A DNA stretch of 9,667 bases from a bacterium (GTDB lineage: Bacteria; Planctomycetota; J058; JAJDCP01): assembly GCA_030428695.1 (NCBI GenBank), contig JAUIEM010000385.1, forward strand, positions 1-9,667, given 5' to 3'. The notes below the pieces were generated by a model. The model was not told the origin of the DNA and did not search any database. It was given only the letters and a program-made list of their open reading frames with translations. Shown here piece by piece: positions 1 to 6,270 of this stretch. The translations under genes and the position numbers were made by a program. The number at the start of each line of letters is the position of its first letter. Position 1 is the stretch's first letter.

Positions 1-1611
1 CCGCGGCAGCGCGCCCTTGAACCACACCCGGCGGTGCGCGAGCAACAGCTCGTCCAGCGGCGCCTCGTCGAGCGCCCGGGCGTGCGGATCGAACAGCGCG
101 AGGGAGCGCTCACAGCGGGTGAAGGAACGCTGCGCCTCGTGCAGGCTCTCGCCCATCGCCTCGCCGAGCAGGGCGAGCAGCTCCGGCCGCCGCTCCTTCT
201 CGCGCGGCAGCCGCTCCATCCCGGCGAGGAAGCGCTCGCTCCAGGGCAGCTGCGGGTCGACCAGGGGCGGCGGCACGACCGGCTCGGCGGCCGCGGGCTC
301 GACGCCGGCCGGTGTCGGCCCGGTGTCGTCCCCCGCGGCCTCGCGGGCGGCGCGCTCGGCGGCCTCGCGCTGGCGCTGCTTCCACCATTCCGGCACGTCG
401 TCGTCGGCGCTCGCGGGCCCCTCCTCGGGCTCGTCGCGCGGCTCCCCGCGCGGGGGCGGCGCGAGCTCGCGGTCGGGCTCCTCCTCCGGCTCCGGCGGCC
501 GCTGCATCGGGGTCCAGTCGACGGCTTCACCGGAGCCACGCGCGGCTTCGTCCGGCGTGCTCCCCCGCATCTTCCAGGCCATCGCCCCGGCGCCGCCGAC
601 GGCGAGCACCAGGGCGGCCAGCGCCAGCCAGGTCCCGGCCCCGCTGCCGCTCGAAACCGGGCGCCGGTTGCGTCGCCGCGCCGGGCTGCTGCCGGAGCCG
701 GACAGGCGCGGAGCGGGCAGCGACGAGGCCACCACCGCGGCGGCCTCGACCGAGGTCAGCACCGAGCTGCCGTAGGACTCGCGCAGGTACTCGCTGCCGA
801 CCGGATCGTCCGGCGACGAGGCCTCCAGCCCGTCCTCGGCCTTGAGCTTGAAGCGGCTGCCGCAGCTGTGGATGTAGACCTCGCCCTCGCGGTCCTCGTC
901 GTAGCGCAGGCGGCGGAAGCAGCCCGGGCAGTGCATCCGCGAGCACTCGTCCGCGGGTGGCTCCTCGAGCTCGAGCCTGTCGAGCATGCCGCTGAGATCC
1001 TCGCTCGGCAGACCGCCGGCCGTCGACACCGAGACGGTCCCGGCCACCAGCCGGAAGCGTTTGCCGCACTTGTGCTTGAAGCGCTTCCCCTGCTTCTTCG
1101 CCGGGAACTTCAGCTTCGCCTCGCAGCCCGGACAGCGCATGCGCAGGAGCGCCGCCGGGGCGTTCTCGACCCGGTCCTTCATCGACACCGGCTGGAGCAG
1201 TCCGCTGATGTCCTCGCTCGGCACGAAGGCCGGCCCCTCGGCGGAGGCCTTCGCGTCCGGATCGGCGCGCAGCTGGAAGCTCGCCCCGCACTTGTGGTGG
1301 AAGCGCTTGCCGGACTTCGCGCGCGGAAACTTCAGCTTCGCCTGGCAGCCGGGGCAGCGCATCCGTGCCATCGGGTCGGGCTCGGCGGGGACCGGCGGCA
1401 GCAGGCCGCTGACGTCCTCGCTCGGGACGTAGGCCGGCCCCTCGGTCGAGGCGCCGACGGAGGGGTCGGGGGCGAGCGGGAAGCGCTCCCCGCACTTGTG
1501 CTTGAAGCGCGCGCCGGCCCGGCGCGCCGGGAACTTCAGCCGCGCGTTGCAGCCCGGGCAGCGCATGCGCAGCATGCCCGGCGGGTTCTCGACCCGATCT
1601 CGGATACTCAT
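1..1611 (-). CDS. Membrane protein with four CX2CX16HXC zinc-ribbon repeats (C-terminus outside window)
   Basis: I do not recognise this as a named protein. Reading the minus strand from ATG at 1611 gives 537 codons with no stop up to base 1, so the 3' end is missing. Four ribbon units carry probable metal ligands C18/C21/H38/C40, C86/C89/H106/C108, C160/C163/H180/C182 and C228/C231/H248/C250, each followed by a G-x-x-F-x-L strand. PSEDVSGLL-like linkers follow the first three units (residues 63-71, 131-139, 202-210). An Arg-rich stretch (312-317) precedes one membrane helix (about 326-347), which suggests that the ribbons are cytoplasmic. The part after the helix is Pro/Glu-rich, then helical (about 455 onward). 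The start is chosen because residues 1-17 (DRVEN) resemble the lead-in to the third ribbon (residues 143-159); a GAGAG sequence lies 7 bases upstream. An in-frame ATG at 1692 is possible but lacks a clear ribosome site. It may be a regulatory or scaffold protein linked to the upstream kinase gene; that is inference. Confidence 0.85.
   Translation of the reverse strand, partial: MSIRDRVENPPGMLRMRCPGCNARLKFPARRAGARFKHKCGERFPLAPDPSVGASTEGPAYVPSEDVSGLLPPVPAEPDPMARMRCPGCQAKLKFPRAKSGKRFHHKCGASFQLRADPDAKASAEGPAFVPSEDISGLLQPVSMKDRVENAPAALLRMRCPGCEAKLKFPAKKQGKRFKHKCGKRFRLVAGTVSVSTAGGLPSEDLSGMLDRLELEEPPADECSRMHCPGCFRRLRYDEDREGEVYIHSCGSRFKLKAEDGLEASSPDDPVGSEYLRESYGSSVLTSVEAAAVVASSLPAPRLSGSGSSPARRRNRRPVSSGSGAGTWLALAALVLAVGGAGAMAWKMRGSTPDEAARGSGEAVDWTPMQRPPEPEEEPDRELAPPPRGEPRDEPEEGPASADDDVPEWWKQRQREAAERAAREAAGDDTGPTPAGVEPAAAEPVVPPPLVDPQLPWSERFLAGMERLPREKERRPELLALLGEAMGESLHEAQRSFTRCERSLALFDPHARALDEAPLDELLLAHRRVWFKGALPR
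844..1566 (-). repeat. Four diverged copies of a 93-base ribbon-coding unit inside the zinc-ribbon gene
   Basis: The units lie at 1474-1566, 1270-1362, 1048-1140 and 844-936 and code for residues 16-46, 84-114, 158-188 and 226-256. The spacing between first cysteines is 68, 74 and 68 residues. The first three are close to each other (M-R-C-P-G-C-x-A-[RK]-L-K-F-P core); the fourth is more diverged but keeps all four ligands. This looks like internal duplication of one domain. Confidence 0.85.
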
Positions 1612-1656
1612 ACCTGTGCTCTCGATGTGTGTCGTGTGGCGGGCGCAGCGCGGCCG

Positions 1657-1676
1657 GACACCCGCCGATGGGTGTC
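1657..1676. promoter_or_regulatory. Inverted repeat in the leader of the zinc-ribbon gene
   Basis: GACACCC and GGGTGTC form perfect 7-base arms around a 6-base centre, 46-65 bases upstream of the ATG at 1611. It could be an operator or a hairpin in the 5' untranslated region. The sequence alone does not decide. Confidence 0.3.
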
Positions 1677-1698
1677 GTTCAACGTCCTGCATGTCGCA

Positions 1699-1723
1699 CG
1701 CGCCGGTTATGTTCCCCGGCGCG
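1699..1723. promoter_or_regulatory. Inverted repeat with an AT-rich core upstream of the zinc-ribbon gene
   Basis: CGCGCCGG and CCGGCGCG form perfect 8-base arms around the 9-base core TTATGTTCC. On the minus strand the core reads GGAACATAA, one of the few AT-rich islands in this GC-rich gap, so it may overlap a promoter -10 region (CATAAC). I could not pair it with a convincing -35 element. An operator over a promoter is the most natural reading, but it is inference. Confidence 0.3.
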
Positions 1724-1769
1724 GCGTCTTCACGCAAGGTTTATGCTGACAATGGTCGGGAGCGCGCCC

Positions 1770-1790
1770 GGCCCCCGGCGCCCGGAGGCC
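1770..1790 (-). terminator. Hairpin downstream of the Ser/Thr kinase gene, weak terminator candidate
   Basis: On the minus strand GGCCTCCGG, a 3-base loop and CCGGGGGCC form a 9-base stem with one G-U pair, 38 bases past the kinase stop. No T-run follows in the direction of transcription, so it does not meet the usual criteria for an intrinsic terminator. It could instead protect a 3' end, or transcription may continue into the zinc-ribbon gene. Confidence 0.25.
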
Positions 1791-1827
1791 GCTGCTCGAA
1801 AGGGGCCACGCGGTCGCGCCTCTCGCG

Positions 1828-4800
1828 CTACTCGCCCAACCGCCCGCGCAGGCCTTCCAGCAAGCGCAGCTCCGCCTCACCGATGCGCCGGCGCTGCCGC
1901 ATCCAGGCTTCCTCCCACAACAGCTGCGCGGCCTCGGGACGGCCGCGTGCGTCTTCGACGGAGCCGGCGACGTCGAGGATCCCGACCAGCACCCGCTCGA
2001 AGTCGTCGCCCGGATACTCCGCGTGCACGGCGCGGATGCGCTCGAGGGCGGCGCGGCCGTTGCGCTCCGCGGCCTCGAGGTCCTTCTGTTCGAGGCAGGC
2101 GAGCGCGAGCTGGCCCTCGACCACCGCCAGCCAGCGACGGTCGCGGCCCTCGTTGCGGTCGGCGACCGCGAGCAGCTCGACCTTGACGCGGGCCTCCTCG
2201 AGGCGGAGGCGGGCGAGCTGGAGGCGTCCGGCGCTGCGCTCGACGAGCGCGCGCTCGAAGACGACCGTCGCCTCGGCGCGCAGAATCTCCGGCGTGGCCT
2301 CCTCGGGGCGCAGGGCGAGCACCGCGCCGAGCTCGTCGCTCCACACCATCGACTCGGCGTTCCAGCCGTGGCTCCGCGCGCAGACGAAGGCCCGCTGCAC
2401 GGTGTTGATCAGATGGCGGAACGGCAGGGGCTGGGCGGGGTAGCCGTCGACCAGCCGCTCCTGGAGCCCGACGGCCTGGTCGAAGTGGATCTGGCTCTCG
2501 ACGCGCTCGCCGTAGAAGGCGCAGATCTCCGCGAACTTGACGACACGGTCAGCGAAGGCGAGCTGGCGCTCCGCGACTTCCCAGTCCTCGAAGGGCAGGC
2601 CGTGGGCGAGGGCGAGGCCGTCCTCGAGCAGGACGCGGCAGGTCGGACGCTCGCTGTCCGCCATCAGCACCACCCGGGCGCCGAGGGCCTCGAGAAGGTA
2701 GAGGTCGGACTCGCGGGAGGGCTGGTTCTTCACCAGCAGATTCGCCCCGACCAACGCCTGGTAGGAGATGTCGCGGGCCTCCTGGGCGTAGGCCTCCCGC
2801 TCGGCCCCCTCCGCGCCCGCGACGAGCTCTTCGAGGAAGCGGCCGTAGGCGAGCAGGGTGCCGACGGCGAGCCTCCGGGCCTCCGGGCTGACGGTGGCGC
2901 TCTCCACCCCGCGCCGGGTCGACTCGACCGCGAGCTCGAACAGCCGGGCCGCCTCCGCGCTCTTGCCGCGCTGACGGGCCTCGCGGGCGAAGCGCAGCGC
3001 CATCTCGGCGACCTGGCCGAGCAGGTCGCTCGACGTGGTCAGCAGCCCCTCCCCGAGCAGGTGCAGCTCGTTCAGGGCCGCCTGGACCTCGCGGTGCTCT
3101 CCGACGAGGAAGGCCGCGAAAGCGCGCTGCACCAGCGCCTCGCCGAGCAGCACCGTGCCGTGCGGGACGCGTTCGGCGAGCACCCGGCACAGGGACAGCA
3201 ACTCGCGGCTGGCCTCGACGGCGCGCGGGCCATCGGCCGCCTCGCGGCTCCGCTCGCAGAGCCCGACGAGAAGTTCGCCGAGGACGAGCTGGACCTCGAC
3301 CGCGTCGTCGTCCAGCAACGCGCCTCGCACGAGCGCACAGGCCCGCTCCGCATCCTCGAGCACGAGCGGCGAGCTGCCGCCACGCACCTCGGCCCGCGCG
3401 GCCAGCAGACGAGCCCCGGCGACGCGCAGGCTGACCGAGACGGTGTCCTGCTCCCAGGCCATCTCCCACAGCCGCACGACCGGGTCGAGACCCTTGGCCC
3501 CCTGCGACACCGCGTCGACGCGAAGGACCGCGAGCAGCCGGGCGATGACCGCGGCGCTCGGCTGCGTTCCTCGTGCCAGCCCCCGCTCGATGGTGTCGCG
3601 CGCGAGCGCGACCCGCCCCGCGTCGAGGGCCGCCGCCGCGGCGCTGGAGGCGGCCCGGGCCAGGCCGAGCGCGTGGGCGTGGTCGCCCGGATCGCGCGCG
3701 AACAGACGCTCGGCGAGCTCGAACACCGCGAAGTGCACACCGACGCGTTCGTCCGCCGTGCCGACCTCGTCGAGCAGCGCGGCGAGCTGGGTGCCCACCG
3801 GCAGGAGCAGCCGCAGGCCGGAGAGCTCGTGGCCCAGAGGCTCGTAGGCCGCCTGGGCGGAGCGGTAGAGCGTGACGGCCGCGGCGGTGTCCCCGGCGCG
3901 CTCGAGCAGGGCGCCGCGCACCGCCAGGGCGCGCAGCCCGACGCGCCCGGCGAGCTCGCCGGGGCCGAGCGCCCCGAGCAGCTCGCGGGCGCCTTCGATG
4001 TCGCCCCGCGCGAGCCGCTGCTCCGCGAAACCGACCAGCAGCTCGGGCCGCTCGACCGGCGCCCCGCTCTGCTCGAGCTTCGCGAGCGCGTCGAGCGCGG
4101 CGGCCTCGGCCTCCTCGGCGCGTGCGAGATCTTCCGCCCCGTAGAGCTCGGCCAGCGCCGCCTGGCAGGTCAGCCACAGCCGCAGCTCCTCGCCCTCCCG
4201 CGTCGCGTCCCCGGCGAGCGCCGCCGCGGCCCCGGTCAGCGCCTCGCGTGCCGCATCGCGCTCGCCGAGCCGGAGATGCAGGGCGCCGATGTTCAGCTCG
4301 GCCCGGGCGATGCCGGGGGCGAAGTCGTGCTCCCGCGTCACCGCGAGCAGCTCGCGCCATTGGCGCAGGGACAAGCGCAGGATGTCCTCGCGGATCGTGC
4401 GCGCCTCGCGCGTACCGACCGACACCAGCAGCCGGTCGCCGCTGCTGACCAGGCTCTCGAGGGCGCCGGCGATCTGGCTCTCGCGGCGCCCGCTGCGTTC
4501 CTGCTCGGCCGCCAGGCGCGCCCGCTCGGTGTCGAGCGCGATGCTGAAGGCCACCGCCGCGACCAGGCCGACGGCGAGGCCGACGATCAGGCCGATGCTC
4601 GCGCGGCGCAGACGCCGGCGGTTCCGCTCCGCCTGCCGGGCGGCGCGCTCGCGGTTGTCGCGGGCCTCCCGCAGGACCTCGCACAGCTCGCGCCGCTCGG
4701 CGCTCGGCTCGACCTGCGCGAGCTGACCCTCCGCGAGCCCGAAGTCTCCCGCACGCAGGGCAACCCGGGCGCAAGCCAGGCGGGCGCGTGCCTCGCCGCC

Positions 4801-5919
4801 GAGGGCCTCGGCGTTGCCCGGCCACAGATGGCGTGCCTGGCCGAAGCTCGCGACCGCTTCGGCGAAGCTCTCGTACAGCGAGCCGCGGTCGCCGTCGGAC
4901 AGCTCTTTGCTCTCGCAGGCGCGCAGGCGCTCGCGGCCGAGCCGGGTCAGGCGCAGGCTCTCGCGATGGCGCTGGAAGGCGCGCAACGCGTCGGCGAGCT
5001 CACCGACCCGCGCGAAACGCTCGCGCGGATCGGGGGCGAGGGCCTTGCGGCAGATGCTCGCGAGCTCTTCCGGAAGCGCGTCCGGGAGCTCGGGCCGCGT
5101 GCCCCGCGCGGCGCGCGCGATCACCTCGAGGAAGCGCAGCCCGGAGTGCGGCGGGTGGCCGGTCAGGATCTCGTACAGGATCGCCCCGAGCAGGTAGATG
5201 TCGGTGTGCGGTCCGAGGTCGGTCCCGCGCCCCTCGGCGAGCTCGGGGGGCATGTAGGCCGGGGTTCCGCAGGGCCGGGTGATCGTCTCGCGGGAGCGGA
5301 TGGAGGCGTCGGCCTCGAAGCCGACCGCGAGCCCCCAGTCCATCACCAGGACCTCGCCGAAGGGCCCGAGCATCACGTTGGCGGGCTTGAGGTCGTTGTG
5401 GATGATGCCGCGGGAGTGGGCGAAGGCGACGGCATTACAGACCTGGTGGAGGATGCCGAGCTGCAGGTCGAGATCCTCCCGCCGCTCGCGCAGCTGCTCC
5501 TTCCACGACCGCCCGCCGACCAGCTTCATCGCGTAGAAGGGCGCGCCCGCGGCGGAGCTCCCGAGCTCGTAGATCGGCACGATGTTCGGATGATCGAGGC
5601 GCCCGGTCACCAGCGCCTCGGCGACGAAGGCCGGCGCGCCGTCGGCGGACAGCGTGCTCGCCTGCGCCCCGCCCCCGCGCAGGGTCTTGACCGCCACCTC
5701 GCGGTCGAGGCTGCGTTGCCGCGCCCGGTAGACCGTCCCCATCCCGCCCCGGGCGAGCTCCTCGAGCAGCTCGAACGGCTCCTCCCCCTCCGTCGGCGCG
5801 CGCACGACCGGCGTCTGGCCCCAGTCCACGGGCTTGTAGGTCACCAGCGTCGAGAGCTGCTCGAGGTCGACCTCGCCGAGGGTCTCCACCCAGCGGGCGC
5901 GAAGCTCCGATGATTCCAT
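1828..5919 (-). CDS. Transmembrane Ser/Thr protein kinase with a long TPR-like C-terminal region
   Basis: This 1363-residue protein should phosphorylate Ser/Thr of unknown targets using ATP. The kinase domain spans about 49-315: glycine loop ARGGMGTV (56-63), VAVK lysine K78, helix-C glutamate E101, catalytic loop HNDLKPAN (174-181, D176), magnesium loop DWG (194-196), activation segment with GTPAYMPPE (218-226) and D240. The usual HRD arginine is Asn (N175). A helical, TPR-like stretch (about 345-430) and a charged juxtamembrane helix lead to one membrane segment (about 441-462). The remaining 900 residues are Ala/Leu/Glu-rich helical repeats resembling TPRs, perhaps for ligand or partner binding. 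The ATG at 5919 is chosen because GGAGGT lies 3 bases upstream; the frame stays open to 6222, but that extension has no recognisable domain. It is divergent from the methyltransferase gene and upstream of the zinc-ribbon gene on the same strand (216-base gap). The kinase call is firm; the signal and substrate are unknown. Confidence 0.95.
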   Translation of the reverse strand: MESSELRARWVETLGEVDLEQLSTLVTYKPVDWGQTPVVRAPTEGEEPFELLEELARGGMGTVYRARQRSLDREVAVKTLRGGGAQASTLSADGAPAFVAEALVTGRLDHPNIVPIYELGSSAAGAPFYAMKLVGGRSWKEQLRERREDLDLQLGILHQVCNAVAFAHSRGIIHNDLKPANVMLGPFGEVLVMDWGLAVGFEADASIRSRETITRPCGTPAYMPPELAEGRGTDLGPHTDIYLLGAILYEILTGHPPHSGLRFLEVIARAARGTRPELPDALPEELASICRKALAPDPRERFARVGELADALRAFQRHRESLRLTRLGRERLRACESKELSDGDRGSLYESFAEAVASFGQARHLWPGNAEALGGEARARLACARVALRAGDFGLAEGQLAQVEPSAERRELCEVLREARDNRERAARQAERNRRRLRRASIGLIVGLAVGLVAAVAFSIALDTERARLAAEQERSGRRESQIAGALESLVSSGDRLLVSVGTREARTIREDILRLSLRQWRELLAVTREHDFAPGIARAELNIGALHLRLGERDAAREALTGAAAALAGDATREGEELRLWLTCQAALAELYGAEDLARAEEAEAAALDALAKLEQSGAPVERPELLVGFAEQRLARGDIEGARELLGALGPGELAGRVGLRALAVRGALLERAGDTAAAVTLYRSAQAAYEPLGHELSGLRLLLPVGTQLAALLDEVGTADERVGVHFAVFELAERLFARDPGDHAHALGLARAASSAAAAALDAGRVALARDTIERGLARGTQPSAAVIARLLAVLRVDAVSQGAKGLDPVVRLWEMAWEQDTVSVSLRVAGARLLAARAEVRGGSSPLVLEDAERACALVRGALLDDDAVEVQLVLGELLVGLCERSREAADGPRAVEASRELLSLCRVLAERVPHGTVLLGEALVQRAFAAFLVGEHREVQAALNELHLLGEGLLTTSSDLLGQVAEMALRFAREARQRGKSAEAARLFELAVESTRRGVESATVSPEARRLAVGTLLAYGRFLEELVAGAEGAEREAYAQEARDISYQALVGANLLVKNQPSRESDLYLLEALGARVVLMADSERPTCRVLLEDGLALAHGLPFEDWEVAERQLAFADRVVKFAEICAFYGERVESQIHFDQAVGLQERLVDGYPAQPLPFRHLINTVQRAFVCARSHGWNAESMVWSDELGAVLALRPEEATPEILRAEATVVFERALVERSAGRLQLARLRLEEARVKVELLAVADRNEGRDRRWLAVVEGQLALACLEQKDLEAAERNGRAALERIRAVHAEYPGDDFERVLVGILDVAGSVEDARGRPEAAQLLWEEAWMRQRRRIGEAELRLLEGLRGRLGE

Positions 5920-5922
5920 GAC

Positions 5923-5928
5923 ACCTCC
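5923..5928 (-). promoter_or_regulatory. Ribosome binding site that sets the kinase start
   Basis: GGAGGT on the minus strand sits 3 bases before ATG 5919 (4 bases from the GGAGG core). The spacing is short, but this is the only strong site near the kinase N-terminus. It favours this start over in-frame codons further upstream. Confidence 0.7.
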
Positions 5929-5999
5929 GGACCCTGGCCGCGATCCCCCCAGGATAACGTGCCGCGTCGGGGATTGCGCGGCGCGGTCAAGCCGACGCT

Positions 6000-6033
6000 G
6001 CCTTCCCGGCGCCGGGCCCGACGCCGGGAAGGC
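6000..6033. promoter_or_regulatory. Long perfect inverted repeat in the divergent spacer
   Basis: A 12-base arm beginning GCCTTCCCGG at 6000-6011 is matched exactly by its complement at 6022-6033, around a 10-base centre that is itself partly self-complementary. No gene ends here, so a terminator is unlikely. It lies about 80-115 bases upstream of the kinase start and about 225 bases upstream of the predicted sigma-54 start site. It could be an operator or an activator-binding site; which one is inference. Confidence 0.4.
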
Positions 6034-6046
6034 TCGAGCAAGGACG

Positions 6047-6063
6047 CGAGGCGCAGCGCCTCG
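6047..6063. promoter_or_regulatory. Near-continuous palindrome in the divergent spacer
   Basis: CGAGGCGC, a single central A and GCGCCTCG make a 17-base palindrome. It is centred roughly 187 bases upstream of the predicted sigma-54 transcription start, a usual distance for an enhancer-binding activator site. The dyad is perfect, but GC-rich DNA makes such dyads more common. Confidence 0.35.
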
Positions 6064-6174
6064 GGCACGCCCGGCGCTGCGCGGCGAGCTCGGCGCCGCG
6101 GTCCCCTGGTCGTGCTCCTGAAATCCCAGGACTTCCTCCATCTCCGGCGCCCTCGCGCCCCCCGGCGATTTCCC

Positions 6175-6190
6175 CACCAGCCGCCTGGTG
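6175..6190. promoter_or_regulatory. Inverted repeat close to the methyltransferase promoter
   Basis: CACCAG and CTGGTG form 6-base arms around CCGC, about 27 bases upstream of the -24 element. It may be a site for a repressor or an architectural protein, or chance. Confidence 0.25.
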
Positions 6191-6216
6191 CGGCGTTCGA
6201 CCGCAGCTCCCGCGAC

Positions 6217-6232
6217 TGGCACGGGCGATGCT
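6217..6232 (+). promoter_or_regulatory. Sigma-54 (RpoN) type promoter for the methyltransferase gene
   Basis: The 16 bases TGGCACGGGCGATGCT match the known -24/-12 pattern TGGCACG-N4-TTGCW, with one mismatch (A for the first T of TTGC). The invariant GG (6218-6219) and GC (6230-6231) are exactly 10 bases apart. Transcription would start near 6242, about 29 bases before ATG 6271 and upstream of the GGAGG ribosome site (6257-6261). Position and orientation fit. If real, expression needs RpoN and an ATP-driven activator bound upstream. Confidence 0.55.
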
Positions 6233-6270
6233 CCGCTTCCCTCGTCACACCTTCACGGAGGAACCACCCC

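Larger units (their letters stand above)
5920..6270. other. Divergent non-coding spacer between the kinase and methyltransferase genes
   Basis: These 351 bases hold the start signals of two divergent genes, three inverted repeats (6000-6033, 6047-6063, 6175-6190) and a sigma-54 promoter match (6217-6232). The kinase frame is open across most of it on the minus strand, but the translation is Arg/Pro/Gly-rich with no domain. I treat it as non-coding. No sigma-70 promoter of reasonable spacing is visible for the kinase. Confidence 0.7.

Noticed and set aside
1612..1692. A longer start (ATG at 1692) for the zinc-ribbon gene
   Set aside because: There is no ribosome site near it. The shorter start matches the sequence preceding the third ribbon repeat, and the extension would cover the 1657-1676 dyad.
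34..1749. A 571-codon plus-strand open frame with internal repeats
   Set aside because: The repeats are the antisense image of the four zinc-ribbon units. The minus-strand reading gives conserved Cys and His ligands and a membrane helix.
2023..5913. A 1296-codon open frame on the plus strand opposite the Ser/Thr kinase
   Set aside because: Its translation has no domain and is a Gln/Glu/Arg/Leu-rich mirror of the kinase gene. In DNA this rich in G and C, stop codons are rare on the antisense strand, and the minus strand carries unmistakable kinase motifs.
5952..5990. TTGACC and TTATCC on the minus strand as a sigma-70 promoter for the Ser/Thr kinase
   Set aside because: The two elements are 27 bases apart, far beyond the usual 16-18.
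5920..6222. A 101-residue N-terminal extension of the Ser/Thr kinase
   Set aside because: It is in frame, but Arg/Pro/Gly-rich with no recognisable domain, and it would cover the inverted repeats. The ATG at 5919 has a strong GGAGGT site.
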